From: a virus
Direction: 5' to 3' (one strand)
IMG/VR virus record: IMGVR_UViG_3300028608_000044
Coordinates: 1-36,205 of that record
Length of the DNA: 36,205 nt
The position numbers were made by a program, and so were the translations under genes. Positions 18,020 to 25,263 of this stretch are shown here, one piece after another; within the stretch, counting starts at the first letter, position 1; every line of letters begins with the position of its first letter. A model generated the notes under the pieces. It had not been told where the DNA came from. It was given only the letters and a program-made list of their open reading frames with translations, and did no database searches.

Positions 18020-18044
18020 CAGGCCTCCCCAAAAGGGAGGCCTG
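18020..18044 (-). terminator. Hairpin after the two-frame gene
   Basis: A 10-bp stem, CAGGCCTCCC (18020-18029) with GGGAGGCCTG (18035-18044), and a 5-nt loop. It lies 12 nt downstream of the stop at 18056-18058 on the minus strand and is followed on that strand by the T-rich run TATTTTATGG. It probably terminates or attenuates the transcript before the next gene, which has its own strong ribosome site. Confidence 0.7.
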
Positions 18045-18055
18045 AGTTATTGAGG

Positions 18056-18625
18056 TTACTGGTTCTTGCCGTCCATTTCCATATTGGCAAGTTTCCATGC
18101 TTCAGCAAGCTGCTGATCTTCAATGGGCATGTTGGGGTTAGAGGTGTCTTGGAACCGACCCTTCTTCAGTCGTTCCGCTTCTGCCTTCTTCTCCGCATCC
18201 CATTTAGCGCGATCAGCTTTGCCTTTAGCACTGCCCTTAAGGATTCGCTTAACCATGTGGGCAGGTGTGTTCAGGTATTCCGTCAACGTCATGAACTCAT
18301 GCAGCTTATGGAAATGGTACTGCTCCATTATGTATTCCATTGACCAAGGATGATTGTACTCATTCTCAGCCTCATAATAGAGGGCGCCATGACCAGGCCG
18401 CAGTCGCTTGACATCGATGTAACCCATGTTCATGTCATATAACAGATCTTTGTTCAGGGCCAGCTGCTCGGTCGTGAAAACACTCTCGTCGATATTCGCT
18501 AAGTTAGCGAACGCTTGCCTGTACTGATCGTTATGAAATGCCTGCCCCGATATCAGGAGCGGACTTCGAGCTCGGCCCGCTGTTTCGCTTCCGCCGTTCG
18601 AACCAACATGAACTGGGTATGGGTA
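18056..18625 (-). CDS. -1 frameshift extension domain of the two-frame chaperone-like gene
   Basis: This frame is open for 189 codons from the slippery site at 18625-18631 to the TAA at 18056-18058. The first 64 codons contain no ATG, GTG or TTG. The first ATG is at 18433, in a context with no Shine-Dalgarno sequence, and would give only 125 residues. The 64-codon stretch reads like protein after a short linker (for example AFHNDQYRQAFANLANIDES), and the frame then continues into a Lys/Ala/Glu-rich helix near the end. I therefore read it as the C-terminal extension of the upstream 569-codon gene, made by -1 frameshifting, rather than an independent gene. If it is independent, its start would be 18433. 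Confidence 0.65.
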   Translation of the reverse strand, partial: YPYPVHVGSNGGSETAGRARSPLLISGQAFHNDQYRQAFANLANIDESVFTTEQLALNKDLLYDMNMGYIDVKRLRPGHGALYYEAENEYNHPWSMEYIMEQYHFHKLHEFMTLTEYLNTPAHMVKRILKGSAKGKADRAKWDAEKKAEAERLKKGRFQDTSNPNMPIEDQQLAEAWKLANMEMDGKNQ

Positions 18626-20262
18626 AAAAAAGTCATGAAGACGTCGATCGGGGTGTAGCCCAAGTTGCGAGCTTGACCGTTGACTTCTTCCGCGCCCTTA
18701 CCACATTTAGGGCACTTGCAGTTGCGCAGACCGATGAAGGTCTTGGACATGTACGGACCGACGGTGTACACGAAACGAGTCACCTGCTTATCGAGGTAGT
18801 CGTCACGCTTAAGTGCACCGCGCAGGCCTTTGTTGAACTCGAGCTGGTCCACGTCACGACGACGGAAGATCCGTGGTTCACCTTCGGTACCCGGTTCCGG
18901 CAACATGGCGTATTCCTTCACCCAATGCAGGAACTCACAACCACCCACACCGCTCAGGATGATACCGATCTGAGCTTCCAGCGCTTCCTGGTCCGTGATG
19001 TTGTTACGCGCGCTGGCGATCTGCGGATCCACCTGAGTGACCATGTAGTCCAGTGCGTCGAAGGCTTCTGCCAAAGAACACGAACCCATGGTCAGACGAA
19101 TGGTCTGCTTCTCGTTATAGATGTAGCTGTCTTCGATGCCGTAGGTGGCCTTGTCGATCAGGTCCAGCAACTGCTTCATGTTGTAGCGAGCAGTGCCGTT
19201 GAAGATGTTGCCCAGAATAGCCAACTCTTCGTCGGTGTGAGCCGTTGGACGATTACGCACCAGCAGCGCCGGGTTGATCTTCTCGTAGGAGCTCCAGTCA
19301 CAGCCCAGGTTGAAGCAGCGCAGGTCCATGTTGGCTTCATCGTCTTCGAAGGACGACAGTAGCCCAGCTAGGATGACCTCCATGTCACGGAAACGAATGA
19401 TGCGAGCCAGGTCATTGAAGTCGGCAATGCCGTCAACGCTGGAACTGGTGATGTAAGGAACCAGCCAGTTCCAGACGGCGCGGTAACCGGCAATGGTCGA
19501 CAGCACCAGCGAGTTACCACCCACCATACGAACGTAACCACGGATGGTTGCGTTGATTTCGTTGATCATGATCGCCGCGTCGGTCTTGTGACCACGGGAG
19601 AACTGGAACTTCAGGTAACTGTTCCGCAGGTTCACGGAGTAGAGGTAGGGACTGTTATTGCCGCGCGAAGCCCCACGCTCCATTTCTTCGGACATACTGT
19701 TAGGCTTGACCGTGGCGCTAGGGACCAAGCCGGTGATGTCACTCATGACGACGGTATCAGACGCCTTGTAGACGTTGACTACGTCTTCTTCCAGCATCAT
19801 CTTGGTCTTGACCATGATCGGATCGGAAGTGTTCTGGAGGTAGCGGTACATGTCCGCTGCACGCTGCTCCATTTCGTCGTAGGTGATACCCGGGTACTTC
19901 TCATCACAGTACTGATGCCATTCGGCTGTCGCCGCGTTGAGCATGCTCTTGTTGATGCGGTTGGTCTTGGACGCATTGCGAATACTGCTGACCGAGAACC
20001 ATAGCGACACCAGTTCCTGAACGGACTCGAAGTCTTTACGGCTATTGCCGATGTAGACCGTGGTGAAGCCTTGGCTGCGGTTAGCGTCGTTATCTTCCAG
20101 CGTACCGGCCGATTCAGGCAGAGACTCTACCCGGGTCTTCAGCGGGGTGTTCTCGGGGGTATGGTGATCGCCATAACCGAAGACCTTGGGTGCAGGAGGA
20201 ATGGTGCTGGCGACAGCGCTGGCCAGCGACGACTGTTCAGACGGATTGTTTTCTTCGGACAT
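18553..20262 (-). CDS. Two-frame virion assembly protein with C-terminal Cys motif and slippery site
   Basis: 569 residues in the zero frame. The start ATG overlaps the preceding TAA by one base (TAATG coupling). The N-terminal 60 residues are disordered and Ser/Pro-rich. The central part is a helical domain. Residues 515-521 (CKCPKCG) form a zinc-finger-like knot. Codons 544-546 are ACT TTT TTT, placing a perfect T_TTT_TTT heptamer at 18625-18631 in the correct phase, 23 codons before the TGA. A -1 shift would replace the 23-residue tail by 189 residues, giving a 735-residue product. Such short/long pairs are typical of tail or baseplate assembly chaperones in myophages (P2 E/E', lambda G/GT). 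Specific identity is inferred, not recognised. Confidence 0.7.
   Translation of the reverse strand: MSEENNPSEQSSLASAVASTIPPAPKVFGYGDHHTPENTPLKTRVESLPESAGTLEDNDANRSQGFTTVYIGNSRKDFESVQELVSLWFSVSSIRNASKTNRINKSMLNAATAEWHQYCDEKYPGITYDEMEQRAADMYRYLQNTSDPIMVKTKMMLEEDVVNVYKASDTVVMSDITGLVPSATVKPNSMSEEMERGASRGNNSPYLYSVNLRNSYLKFQFSRGHKTDAAIMINEINATIRGYVRMVGGNSLVLSTIAGYRAVWNWLVPYITSSSVDGIADFNDLARIIRFRDMEVILAGLLSSFEDDEANMDLRCFNLGCDWSSYEKINPALLVRNRPTAHTDEELAILGNIFNGTARYNMKQLLDLIDKATYGIEDSYIYNEKQTIRLTMGSCSLAEAFDALDYMVTQVDPQIASARNNITDQEALEAQIGIILSGVGGCEFLHWVKEYAMLPEPGTEGEPRIFRRRDVDQLEFNKGLRGALKRDDYLDKQVTRFVYTVGPYMSKTFIGLRNCKCPKCGKGAEEVNGQARNLGYTPIDVFMTFFTHTQFMLVRTAEAKQRAELEVRS
18625..18631 (-). promoter_or_regulatory. 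Probable programmed -1 ribosomal frameshift site
   Basis: Seven consecutive T on the coding (minus) strand, split as T_TTT_TTT in the frame of the gene starting at 20262. Both slipped tRNA-Phe anticodons re-pair fully in the -1 frame. The -1 frame is open for 189 codons afterwards and ends at 18056. Downstream GC-rich sequence (for example GCGGAAGCG and TCCGC about 25-60 nt later) could form a stimulatory stem, but I cannot fold it here. Confidence 0.7.
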
Positions 20263-21113
20263 TACTGGGCATCCTTGATACGTTCTTCGGTAATAGGGTC
20301 TTGCGGAATGTCTCGAACCGCTTCAACGTCGGGGTGAGCATCCGGCACGATATTGCTGGTATCAGCGGAAACAACCACGTCTTCGCCGTTCTCGTTCAGG
20401 AGGGTCTGAGTCATCAGAACCATCTCGGCGACTTCTTTGGCGCTGACGCCGGTGGTGGTCATGTACAGAGGACCGACCTTCTTGATACGTTCTTCGTGAA
20501 GCTGGCGGGTGTACTCGAAGACGTCGACGTTGGTCGGCAGGTGTTCGGTCACATAGCGGTTGATTTCCTGCTCTTTGGTCTTGAGCATCTCGAAGGTCGA
20601 CTTGTGGTAGATCACCATCAGGTCACGCATCACGTCAGCCACGTCGATGACGATCTCGACGTAGTCTTCCGGTTGTTTACCGGCTTGGTCCAGCAGAACC
20701 ACCGCGTCCACGTTCTCCACCAGACGCACCACTGAGCGCTCGTAGGTTTCGATACGCGCAGTGTTCTCAGGAGTGATCTGGAAGCGACCTTCGTCTTCAG
20801 CCAGGATCATGTACACCGCGATACCGCCGTGCATCTTGATAACCTGACTCAGGGTTTCCTGAATACTGCGCAGGAAGTCAACACGGGTGATGCCGACTTC
20901 AGGAATCTGGCCGTTGTTTTGGCTGTGCTTGATCTTGGTCGCGCCGGACTTGATATTGTTGATCAGGTCGTAAACGCTAACACTCTTATCGTGGAAACCA
21001 CCGGCGCTGCGCTGACCCATGAAATTGCTCTGAGTTGCCTTCACACGAGCCTTGGTCTTCGCCTTTCTGCGGTCGGTCTTTTTGGCTTTCATGCTTTGTT
21101 GTTTAGTTGCCAT
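20262..21113 (-). CDS. Hypothetical protein with basic N-terminus
   Basis: 283 residues from an ATG with an AAGGAAG ribosome site. The first 30 residues are strongly basic (MKAKKTDRRKAKTKARVK), suggesting nucleic-acid or scaffold contact. The rest is a helical domain with many Val/Ile/Glu and an acidic Asp/Pro/Glu-rich tail. No catalytic motif is visible. Its stop overlaps the start of the two-frame gene by one base, so the two are translated together, and its product may act with that putative assembly protein. It is the first gene after the short divergent region at 21114-21152. Confidence 0.6.
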   Translation of the reverse strand: MATKQQSMKAKKTDRRKAKTKARVKATQSNFMGQRSAGGFHDKSVSVYDLINNIKSGATKIKHSQNNGQIPEVGITRVDFLRSIQETLSQVIKMHGGIAVYMILAEDEGRFQITPENTARIETYERSVVRLVENVDAVVLLDQAGKQPEDYVEIVIDVADVMRDLMVIYHKSTFEMLKTKEQEINRYVTEHLPTNVDVFEYTRQLHEERIKKVGPLYMTTTGVSAKEVAEMVLMTQTLLNENGEDVVVSADTSNIVPDAHPDVEAVRDIPQDPITEERIKDAQ

Positions 21114-21152
21114 GATGCTATAGCTTCCTTGAATTAAACAGAGGGTTAATCG

Positions 21153-22055
21153 ATGCTTATCGATGTCGAAGAATCAGTAGACTTGAATGAGGAGGGTAAC
21201 CTCGCCGACGTCATGGTCGGAGGAATGTGGATTACCTTCCGTAGCGCTATCCCGCCTCTACAGGCTAAAATATTGGATAAGGCGTTTAATTTAATTCTGC
21301 TGTCGGATGAGAACTCAGTTCTCCCTAGCCAAATTGCGGACCTGCTGTCTAACACAGACATTGACCTGCCGGTGAAGAAGCAGGCCATCTTCGTGATGTT
21401 GACAGTCAATATAATTAACCTGCTCACTGAGATGGGGATCACCCTCAATCAGGACGTGGCAGGTGAAGACAAGATCAAAGAGTTGACCAAACTACTGGAC
21501 TTCTTCTTGAGTCTTCAAGACTATCAAGACCTCATCGGTCTGAAGTCCCTTTTAGAATGCATGGATATTCCACCGGTTAACCGTCTCCTCCAGGCCATGC
21601 AGAAGTTCTGGGGTGAGGATGAAGACCTGTCGGAATACGAGTGCATGATCGAGGATGTTTCCGAAGTCACACTGAAAGCGATCAAAGACACACTCTTCAG
21701 TCCTGACGAAATGGTCAATACCCCAGATAACATTGTTACTCGGGTGATAGCTAACAAGACCTTCATGGAAGGCACCCATGCGTACGACCACTTGATTAAC
21801 AACGGTCAGGCTGGCGGCACTATGTCCACGTACCTAAACTTCTTTAAAGCGCCCCTAGAGGCACTGCTGGAGGCTAATACCCTAGAGGCTAATCTCCAGT
21901 ACGCCAGAGAAGTGATTGCGCTCTACCTAATCTCTGAGATCAACGACAATTGGTTGAAAGAGAAAGCCACCCAATATCTTTACAGTGTGATTGAAGACAT
22001 TGCGTCGATCACCAAGGTTGAAGAAATGATGGAAGGGGTTATCATCCGTGAATAA
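21153..22055 (+). CDS. Hypothetical protein upstream of RNA polymerase subunit
   Basis: 300 residues from an ATG with GAGGG at good spacing. It is an acidic, almost entirely helical protein with Leu/Ile-rich segments (LTVNIINLLTEMGITL, LLEANTLEANLQYAREVIALYLI) and no membrane prediction of obvious strength. I see no motif linking it to RNA polymerase. It overlaps the following beta-prime-like gene by 8 nt, so the two are co-translated, and it could be an assembly partner of the virion RNA polymerase or another virion component. Family not recognised. Confidence 0.6.
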   Translation: MLIDVEESVDLNEEGNLADVMVGGMWITFRSAIPPLQAKILDKAFNLILLSDENSVLPSQIADLLSNTDIDLPVKKQAIFVMLTVNIINLLTEMGITLNQDVAGEDKIKELTKLLDFFLSLQDYQDLIGLKSLLECMDIPPVNRLLQAMQKFWGEDEDLSEYECMIEDVSEVTLKAIKDTLFSPDEMVNTPDNIVTRVIANKTFMEGTHAYDHLINNGQAGGTMSTYLNFFKAPLEALLEANTLEANLQYAREVIALYLISEINDNWLKEKATQYLYSVIEDIASITKVEEMMEGVIIRE

Positions 22056-23352
22056 GCTCGAATACCTCAAACACTTCATCACGAATGAGGGCTATGACAG
22101 TAAGGGTAGTGTCCAGTACCTGATCACCATTCAGTTCGAAGACCCTGATTCGTCTGAGCTGTTCAAACTGGAGCCGTACGGTGTTTACATCGAGAAAGGG
22201 TACCATTGGACCCTCATCGACAATGAGCCCTTTCGGGTAGAGGGAGGTAATGTCAATGAACCCCTCTTCTACATGGATGAGTTGCTCGAGCTCCCAGGTG
22301 ACTTTCACCCTGTCCTAAAAGGTAAACCGGTCAAGACCACCTTCGGGTTATTCCTGTTCAACATCATCCTGATCTGGGAACCGTTCAAGGGTACCGTTGA
22401 ATACGTTAACCGCGAGTTCACCAAAGGGTTCTTCGAAGACCTCTTCCGGGAAATCATGGTGGACAACCCTAAAGAAGGGGAAACCATCCCTCAGGGTAAA
22501 GCCAGTGTGGATGAATGTCTCATGTTCACTCACAACTGCAACTTCCTCGAAGGGTTGGGGACCCACTACATCAAGCCGGGTGGTCTGGACGCGCTGACAG
22601 TTGATCCTGAGGTTATTGCGCTTCGTGATCGTCTCTTTAAAGAGCATGCCCACGAGCTGAATGACCCGGTTGTCTTCACCACCATCGTGGACCAGGTTGT
22701 AGCACTGGACATGAAGAAGATGATGGAGGGTCCTTCCAAGAAGTTCTTCATCAACAAGAAGTTCATTGATAACAGCCGGAAGCGGATGTTCATTGCGTTC
22801 GGTATTGAACCGAATGACACCGGTGATGGTTGGGTTGCGCTTACTCAGTCGCTGGATGAAGGTTGGGACACCAATCATCTGGCTGCGTACATCAACACCG
22901 CCGTAGCGGGCTCGTACAGCCGTTCCATGGCAACAGGTGAGGGTGGCTCTCAGGTTAAGGAAACGTTGCGTCTGATCGGTCGTGCGGTGGTTTCCATGAC
23001 CACTCCAGATTGTGGCTCGCCTTCGACTGAGACGGTCATCATTGACAAGACCAACCAGAAGTACTGGGTTGGGATTTACGCAGTGATCAATAAGGTCGTA
23101 ACCCTGATCACCAAAGAGAACGTCGGCGGGTTGGTCGGGAAGCCTACTCAGGTCCGCGTTACCAACCGTTGCATTCTGGTGGATGGTGAGTATTGCCAGA
23201 CATGCTGTGGATTGGGTCTGGGAGCTTACGGAGAGCGTCTTAGCTCTGAGATCGTTCTGATCCCTACCCGCATGATGTTGCAACGTATGAAGGCAGCCCA
23301 CACCGCTGGTAGCAAGACTTCCATTCTGGATCTTGATATCGCATTGAAGTAG
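22048..23352 (+). CDS. RNA polymerase beta-prime C-terminal-like subunit, probably virion RNAP
   Basis: 434 residues from a GTG overlapping the previous gene by 8 nt. Residues 294-324 carry MATGEGGSQVKETLRLIG followed by TTPDCGS, corresponding to the bacterial beta-prime segment ending in DCGT. Cys322, Cys375, Cys383 and Cys386 reproduce the second beta-prime zinc site (C...C-x7-C-x2-C). Residues 405-424 (IPTRMMLQRMKAAHTAGSKT) align with the start of the trigger loop (AAQSIGEPGTQ in bacteria). The protein stops about ten residues later, so the rest of beta-prime is encoded elsewhere. Position beside virion genes, as for phiKZ gp80 (from memory), suggests the virion-packaged RNA polymerase that transcribes early genes. 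The motifs are seen; the virion assignment is inference. Confidence 0.78.
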   Translation: MNKLEYLKHFITNEGYDSKGSVQYLITIQFEDPDSSELFKLEPYGVYIEKGYHWTLIDNEPFRVEGGNVNEPLFYMDELLELPGDFHPVLKGKPVKTTFGLFLFNIILIWEPFKGTVEYVNREFTKGFFEDLFREIMVDNPKEGETIPQGKASVDECLMFTHNCNFLEGLGTHYIKPGGLDALTVDPEVIALRDRLFKEHAHELNDPVVFTTIVDQVVALDMKKMMEGPSKKFFINKKFIDNSRKRMFIAFGIEPNDTGDGWVALTQSLDEGWDTNHLAAYINTAVAGSYSRSMATGEGGSQVKETLRLIGRAVVSMTTPDCGSPSTETVIIDKTNQKYWVGIYAVINKVVTLITKENVGGLVGKPTQVRVTNRCILVDGEYCQTCCGLGLGAYGERLSSEIVLIPTRMMLQRMKAAHTAGSKTSILDLDIALK

Positions 23353-23373
23353 AAAAAAAAGAAAGGTCCTAAC

Positions 23374-23403
23374 CTCTCCTAGCCCTTAACGGGGCTAGGA
23401 GGG
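23374..23403. terminator. Hairpin between convergent genes
   Basis: CTCCTAGCCC (23376-23385) pairs perfectly with GGGCTAGGAG (23392-23401), with two further outer pairs (one a wobble). The loop is TTAACG. An A-rich tract (23353-23360) lies on the left, which becomes a U-tract for minus-strand transcripts, so it should work best for the minus-strand gene ending at 23418. Confidence 0.8.
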
Positions 23404-23417
23404 TATTAAAAGGGGTG

Positions 23418-23981
23418 TCAACCTTTCTTGATATGGCTTTGCATATCGCAGATGAGTTGGTCTTTAACCAGCTCTACCGCTTTCTGAACCGCCATTACGG
23501 TCTGTGCTGCTTCGGCCAACGGAGTCAATGACAACGTGGCCACGTTACCCAGATGAGTGCCTTTGACGTGTACGCCTTGGGCAAACTTTGGATTCGAGAT
23601 AACGTTGTGGAACATGATTACTTCGCCGACTTTGTTGGCAAAGGTAATCGACGACAGAGCCAGCACGAGTTTATCCGAAATGAACGGATACTTCTCTTCA
23701 ATGTCGTAGCCTTCGGCAGTGGTGTCGATACCGGCCAGCTTGTCGGTTTCTACCATGACGTCGAGGATCGCCCGGATGCTGTCATCCATATCGATTTCAG
23801 GATCGTTCAGATGATAAACGTCATCACCAGAAGCTTCGATCATGGCATCGGGATTGTTGATCATCTCCTTGCCCGCCAACGTAATGGCTTCGAGCAGCAC
23901 GAAGTCCACGAGGTTGGGGTTGATGTCCGCATACAACTCGTCGCGGGTTTCCGGATCCAGCTTAACGATTAGTAGTTCCAC
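23418..23981 (-). CDS. Hypothetical acidic protein
   Basis: 187 residues. The first codons (MELLIVKLDPETRDEL) form a strand-helix start, and the body is acidic, with Asp/Glu clusters around 50-75 and hydrophobic helices at 25-40 and 150-175. No motif is recognised. It ends the minus-strand unit just before the convergent hairpin and begins 1 nt after the stop of the previous small gene, so the two are coupled. Function unknown. It is not obviously structural; it lies in the group of small genes downstream of the helicase. Confidence 0.55.
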   Translation of the reverse strand: MELLIVKLDPETRDELYADINPNLVDFVLLEAITLAGKEMINNPDAMIEASGDDVYHLNDPEIDMDDSIRAILDVMVETDKLAGIDTTAEGYDIEEKYPFISDKLVLALSSITFANKVGEVIMFHNVISNPKFAQGVHVKGTHLGNVATLSLTPLAEAAQTVMAVQKAVELVKDQLICDMQSHIKKG

Positions 23982-23982
23982 A

Positions 23983-24375
23983 TTAGACCTCGATGGACAG
24001 AAGGATGGCGTGTTCGGTGGTCGATCGTAGCGTCCACTTATGGCCTTGGTAGGGTTTCAGAGACATGAAGTCTTCCTTGAATAAAGGATCGAGTTCAATC
24101 CGGTCATAAAGGCTCTTAACCTCCATGGCTTCCGAATCGAAGTAATCCCGTTGCTGCTCCTCGGTCTCGTAGAAGGCCGGGACCTTGATGTGTTTCCGGA
24201 GTACCTCCTCTTGCAGCGCTTTGAAATCCAGTACGTCGAGGTACGCACGAATGCGCTCGACCACCATCAGCCGAATCACGAACTGTTTGTCCACGTTCTC
24301 CGTTGGTGCGTGTGGAAGCCTGACAACCACAGTCTTCACATTGCTCGGGGTTGGTGCGAACGATTGCTTAGCCAT
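23983..24375 (-). CDS. Hypothetical protein, start uncertain
   Basis: 130 residues from the ATG at 24375, which has GGGTGGG about 6 nt upstream. The same frame stays open to a GTG at 24540, which would give 185 residues. That extension is AT-rich and less like its neighbours in codon choice, so I prefer the shorter form. The preferred product is charged and mixed helical/strand, with a Val-rich strand near the N-terminus (VKTVVVRLPHAP) and a central helix EEVLRKHIKVPAFYE. No family is recognised. It precedes the 187-residue gene by one base. Confidence 0.5.
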   Translation of the reverse strand: MAKQSFAPTPSNVKTVVVRLPHAPTENVDKQFVIRLMVVERIRAYLDVLDFKALQEEVLRKHIKVPAFYETEEQQRDYFDSEAMEVKSLYDRIELDPLFKEDFMSLKPYQGHKWTLRSTTEHAILLSIEV

Positions 24376-24544
24376 TTTTTCCCACCCAGTTATTTTGAGT
24401 ATGATGTGATTTGAAACAATTCTGATAAATTCTGTCTGCTGTATTAAAAAACGGGAATACAGCGAGTTAAGCAGAAGCGCATTGTCGACAATAAGTCTCT
24501 CCACAATCTCGGTAATCTTTGCAGTGTACCTTCCCACCACAACT
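24376..24544. other. AT-rich interval between small genes
   Basis: This 169-nt stretch is noticeably AT-rich compared with the flanks (for example TTTTTTAATACAG on the minus strand) and contains the small palindrome TTGTCGACAA. It is either the N-terminal extension of the following gene from a GTG at 24540 or an untranslated leader. I see no close match to the AACCTATAT promoter element in it. Confidence 0.35.
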
Positions 24545-24748
24545 TCAGAGAGGCCAACCGTCTTCGTCTAACAACAGGCTTCGGACTCGTTCTTCAATCA
24601 ACGCAGAGTTAGCCCAAGAAGGGGTTCCTCCAAACAGACTAAAGGCACCGAACCCATCACCATAACGAAAAGCATTGTCAAGGAGATCCATCACCACTTC
24701 TTTGATAACGGGGTCCCATTCAATATTGCTTCTGTACTCCAGAATCAC
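24545..24748 (-). CDS. Small hypothetical protein
   Basis: 67 residues from a GTG at 24748. The frame is open a further dozen codons upstream without an ATG, and no ribosome site is visible, so the start is unsure. The product is acidic and partly helical (IKEVVMDLLDNAFRYGDGFGAFSLFGG), ending LLLDEDGWPL. It lies between two other small genes on the same strand. I recognise no family and cannot exclude that it is not translated. Confidence 0.4.
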   Translation of the reverse strand: MILEYRSNIEWDPVIKEVVMDLLDNAFRYGDGFGAFSLFGGTPSWANSALIEERVRSLLLDEDGWPL

Positions 24749-24777
24749 CGGTTGGTCGTTGAAGTGCTTATTGCTGT

Positions 24778-25227
24778 TTATTTGACTTTAGCTCCCTTAA
24801 CAGACAGAACCAACATTCCGGGGAAATTACGAACCACGTCCCAACTCTCGATGCAGTAGTTATGCGCTAGATCTTCCAGCACCGATTTGTTGTTCAGCAA
24901 GACGCCTTCCACCGACTCGAAGATTTCCATTTCGTAATCAGTCCTGAGGTCGTCCGGATCATTTAAAAGCATCAGGCCGTCTTCAGTCATCGAAAGAGCC
25001 GACACAGTCGTCTCGGCTACAAGCTCTTCAACGAAGTGCTCGATGAATTCAGGGTTGTTCCAAACCAGCTCGTCGCTCGCCATTGTGCAAAAGGCATTAC
25101 CCGACTTGGCGTGTCGTAAATAATCCTCTAAGCACTTGACCACCCCGATTTCACCAATGACACTATTAATGCCATTGGAATCGGTTCTTAACACTACCAG
25201 TATTTTGCTGGTTAACTGAGGTAGCAT
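24778..25227 (-). CDS. Hypothetical acidic protein downstream of helicase
   Basis: 149 residues from the ATG at 25227, with GGGTG about 8 nt upstream. A TTG at 25242 would add five residues. The product is acidic, with a strand-rich N-terminus (SKILVVLRTDSNGINSV), a central helix-rich stretch and a C-terminal strand (GMLVLSVKGAKVK). No motif is recognised. It is transcribed with the helicase gene, whose stop lies 36 nt upstream, suggesting a role in the same expression class (early or middle), but this is context only. Confidence 0.5.
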   Translation of the reverse strand: MLPQLTSKILVVLRTDSNGINSVIGEIGVVKCLEDYLRHAKSGNAFCTMASDELVWNNPEFIEHFVEELVAETTVSALSMTEDGLMLLNDPDDLRTDYEMEIFESVEGVLLNNKSVLEDLAHNYCIESWDVVRNFPGMLVLSVKGAKVK

Positions 25228-25263
25228 GTTGATCACCCACAAAAAGGAAGGACACGCTCTGAA

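Noticed and set aside
17958-18098. Upstream extension of the 204-residue gene
   Set aside because: It would translate through the hairpin at 18020-18044 and overlap the end of another gene, while a strong AGGAAGGGG site supports the ATG at 17957.
18056-18433. Independent 125-residue gene starting at the ATG at 18433
   Set aside because: There is no ribosome binding site, and the protein-like frame continues 64 codons upstream to an in-phase slippery site. Frameshift access is more likely, though not proven.
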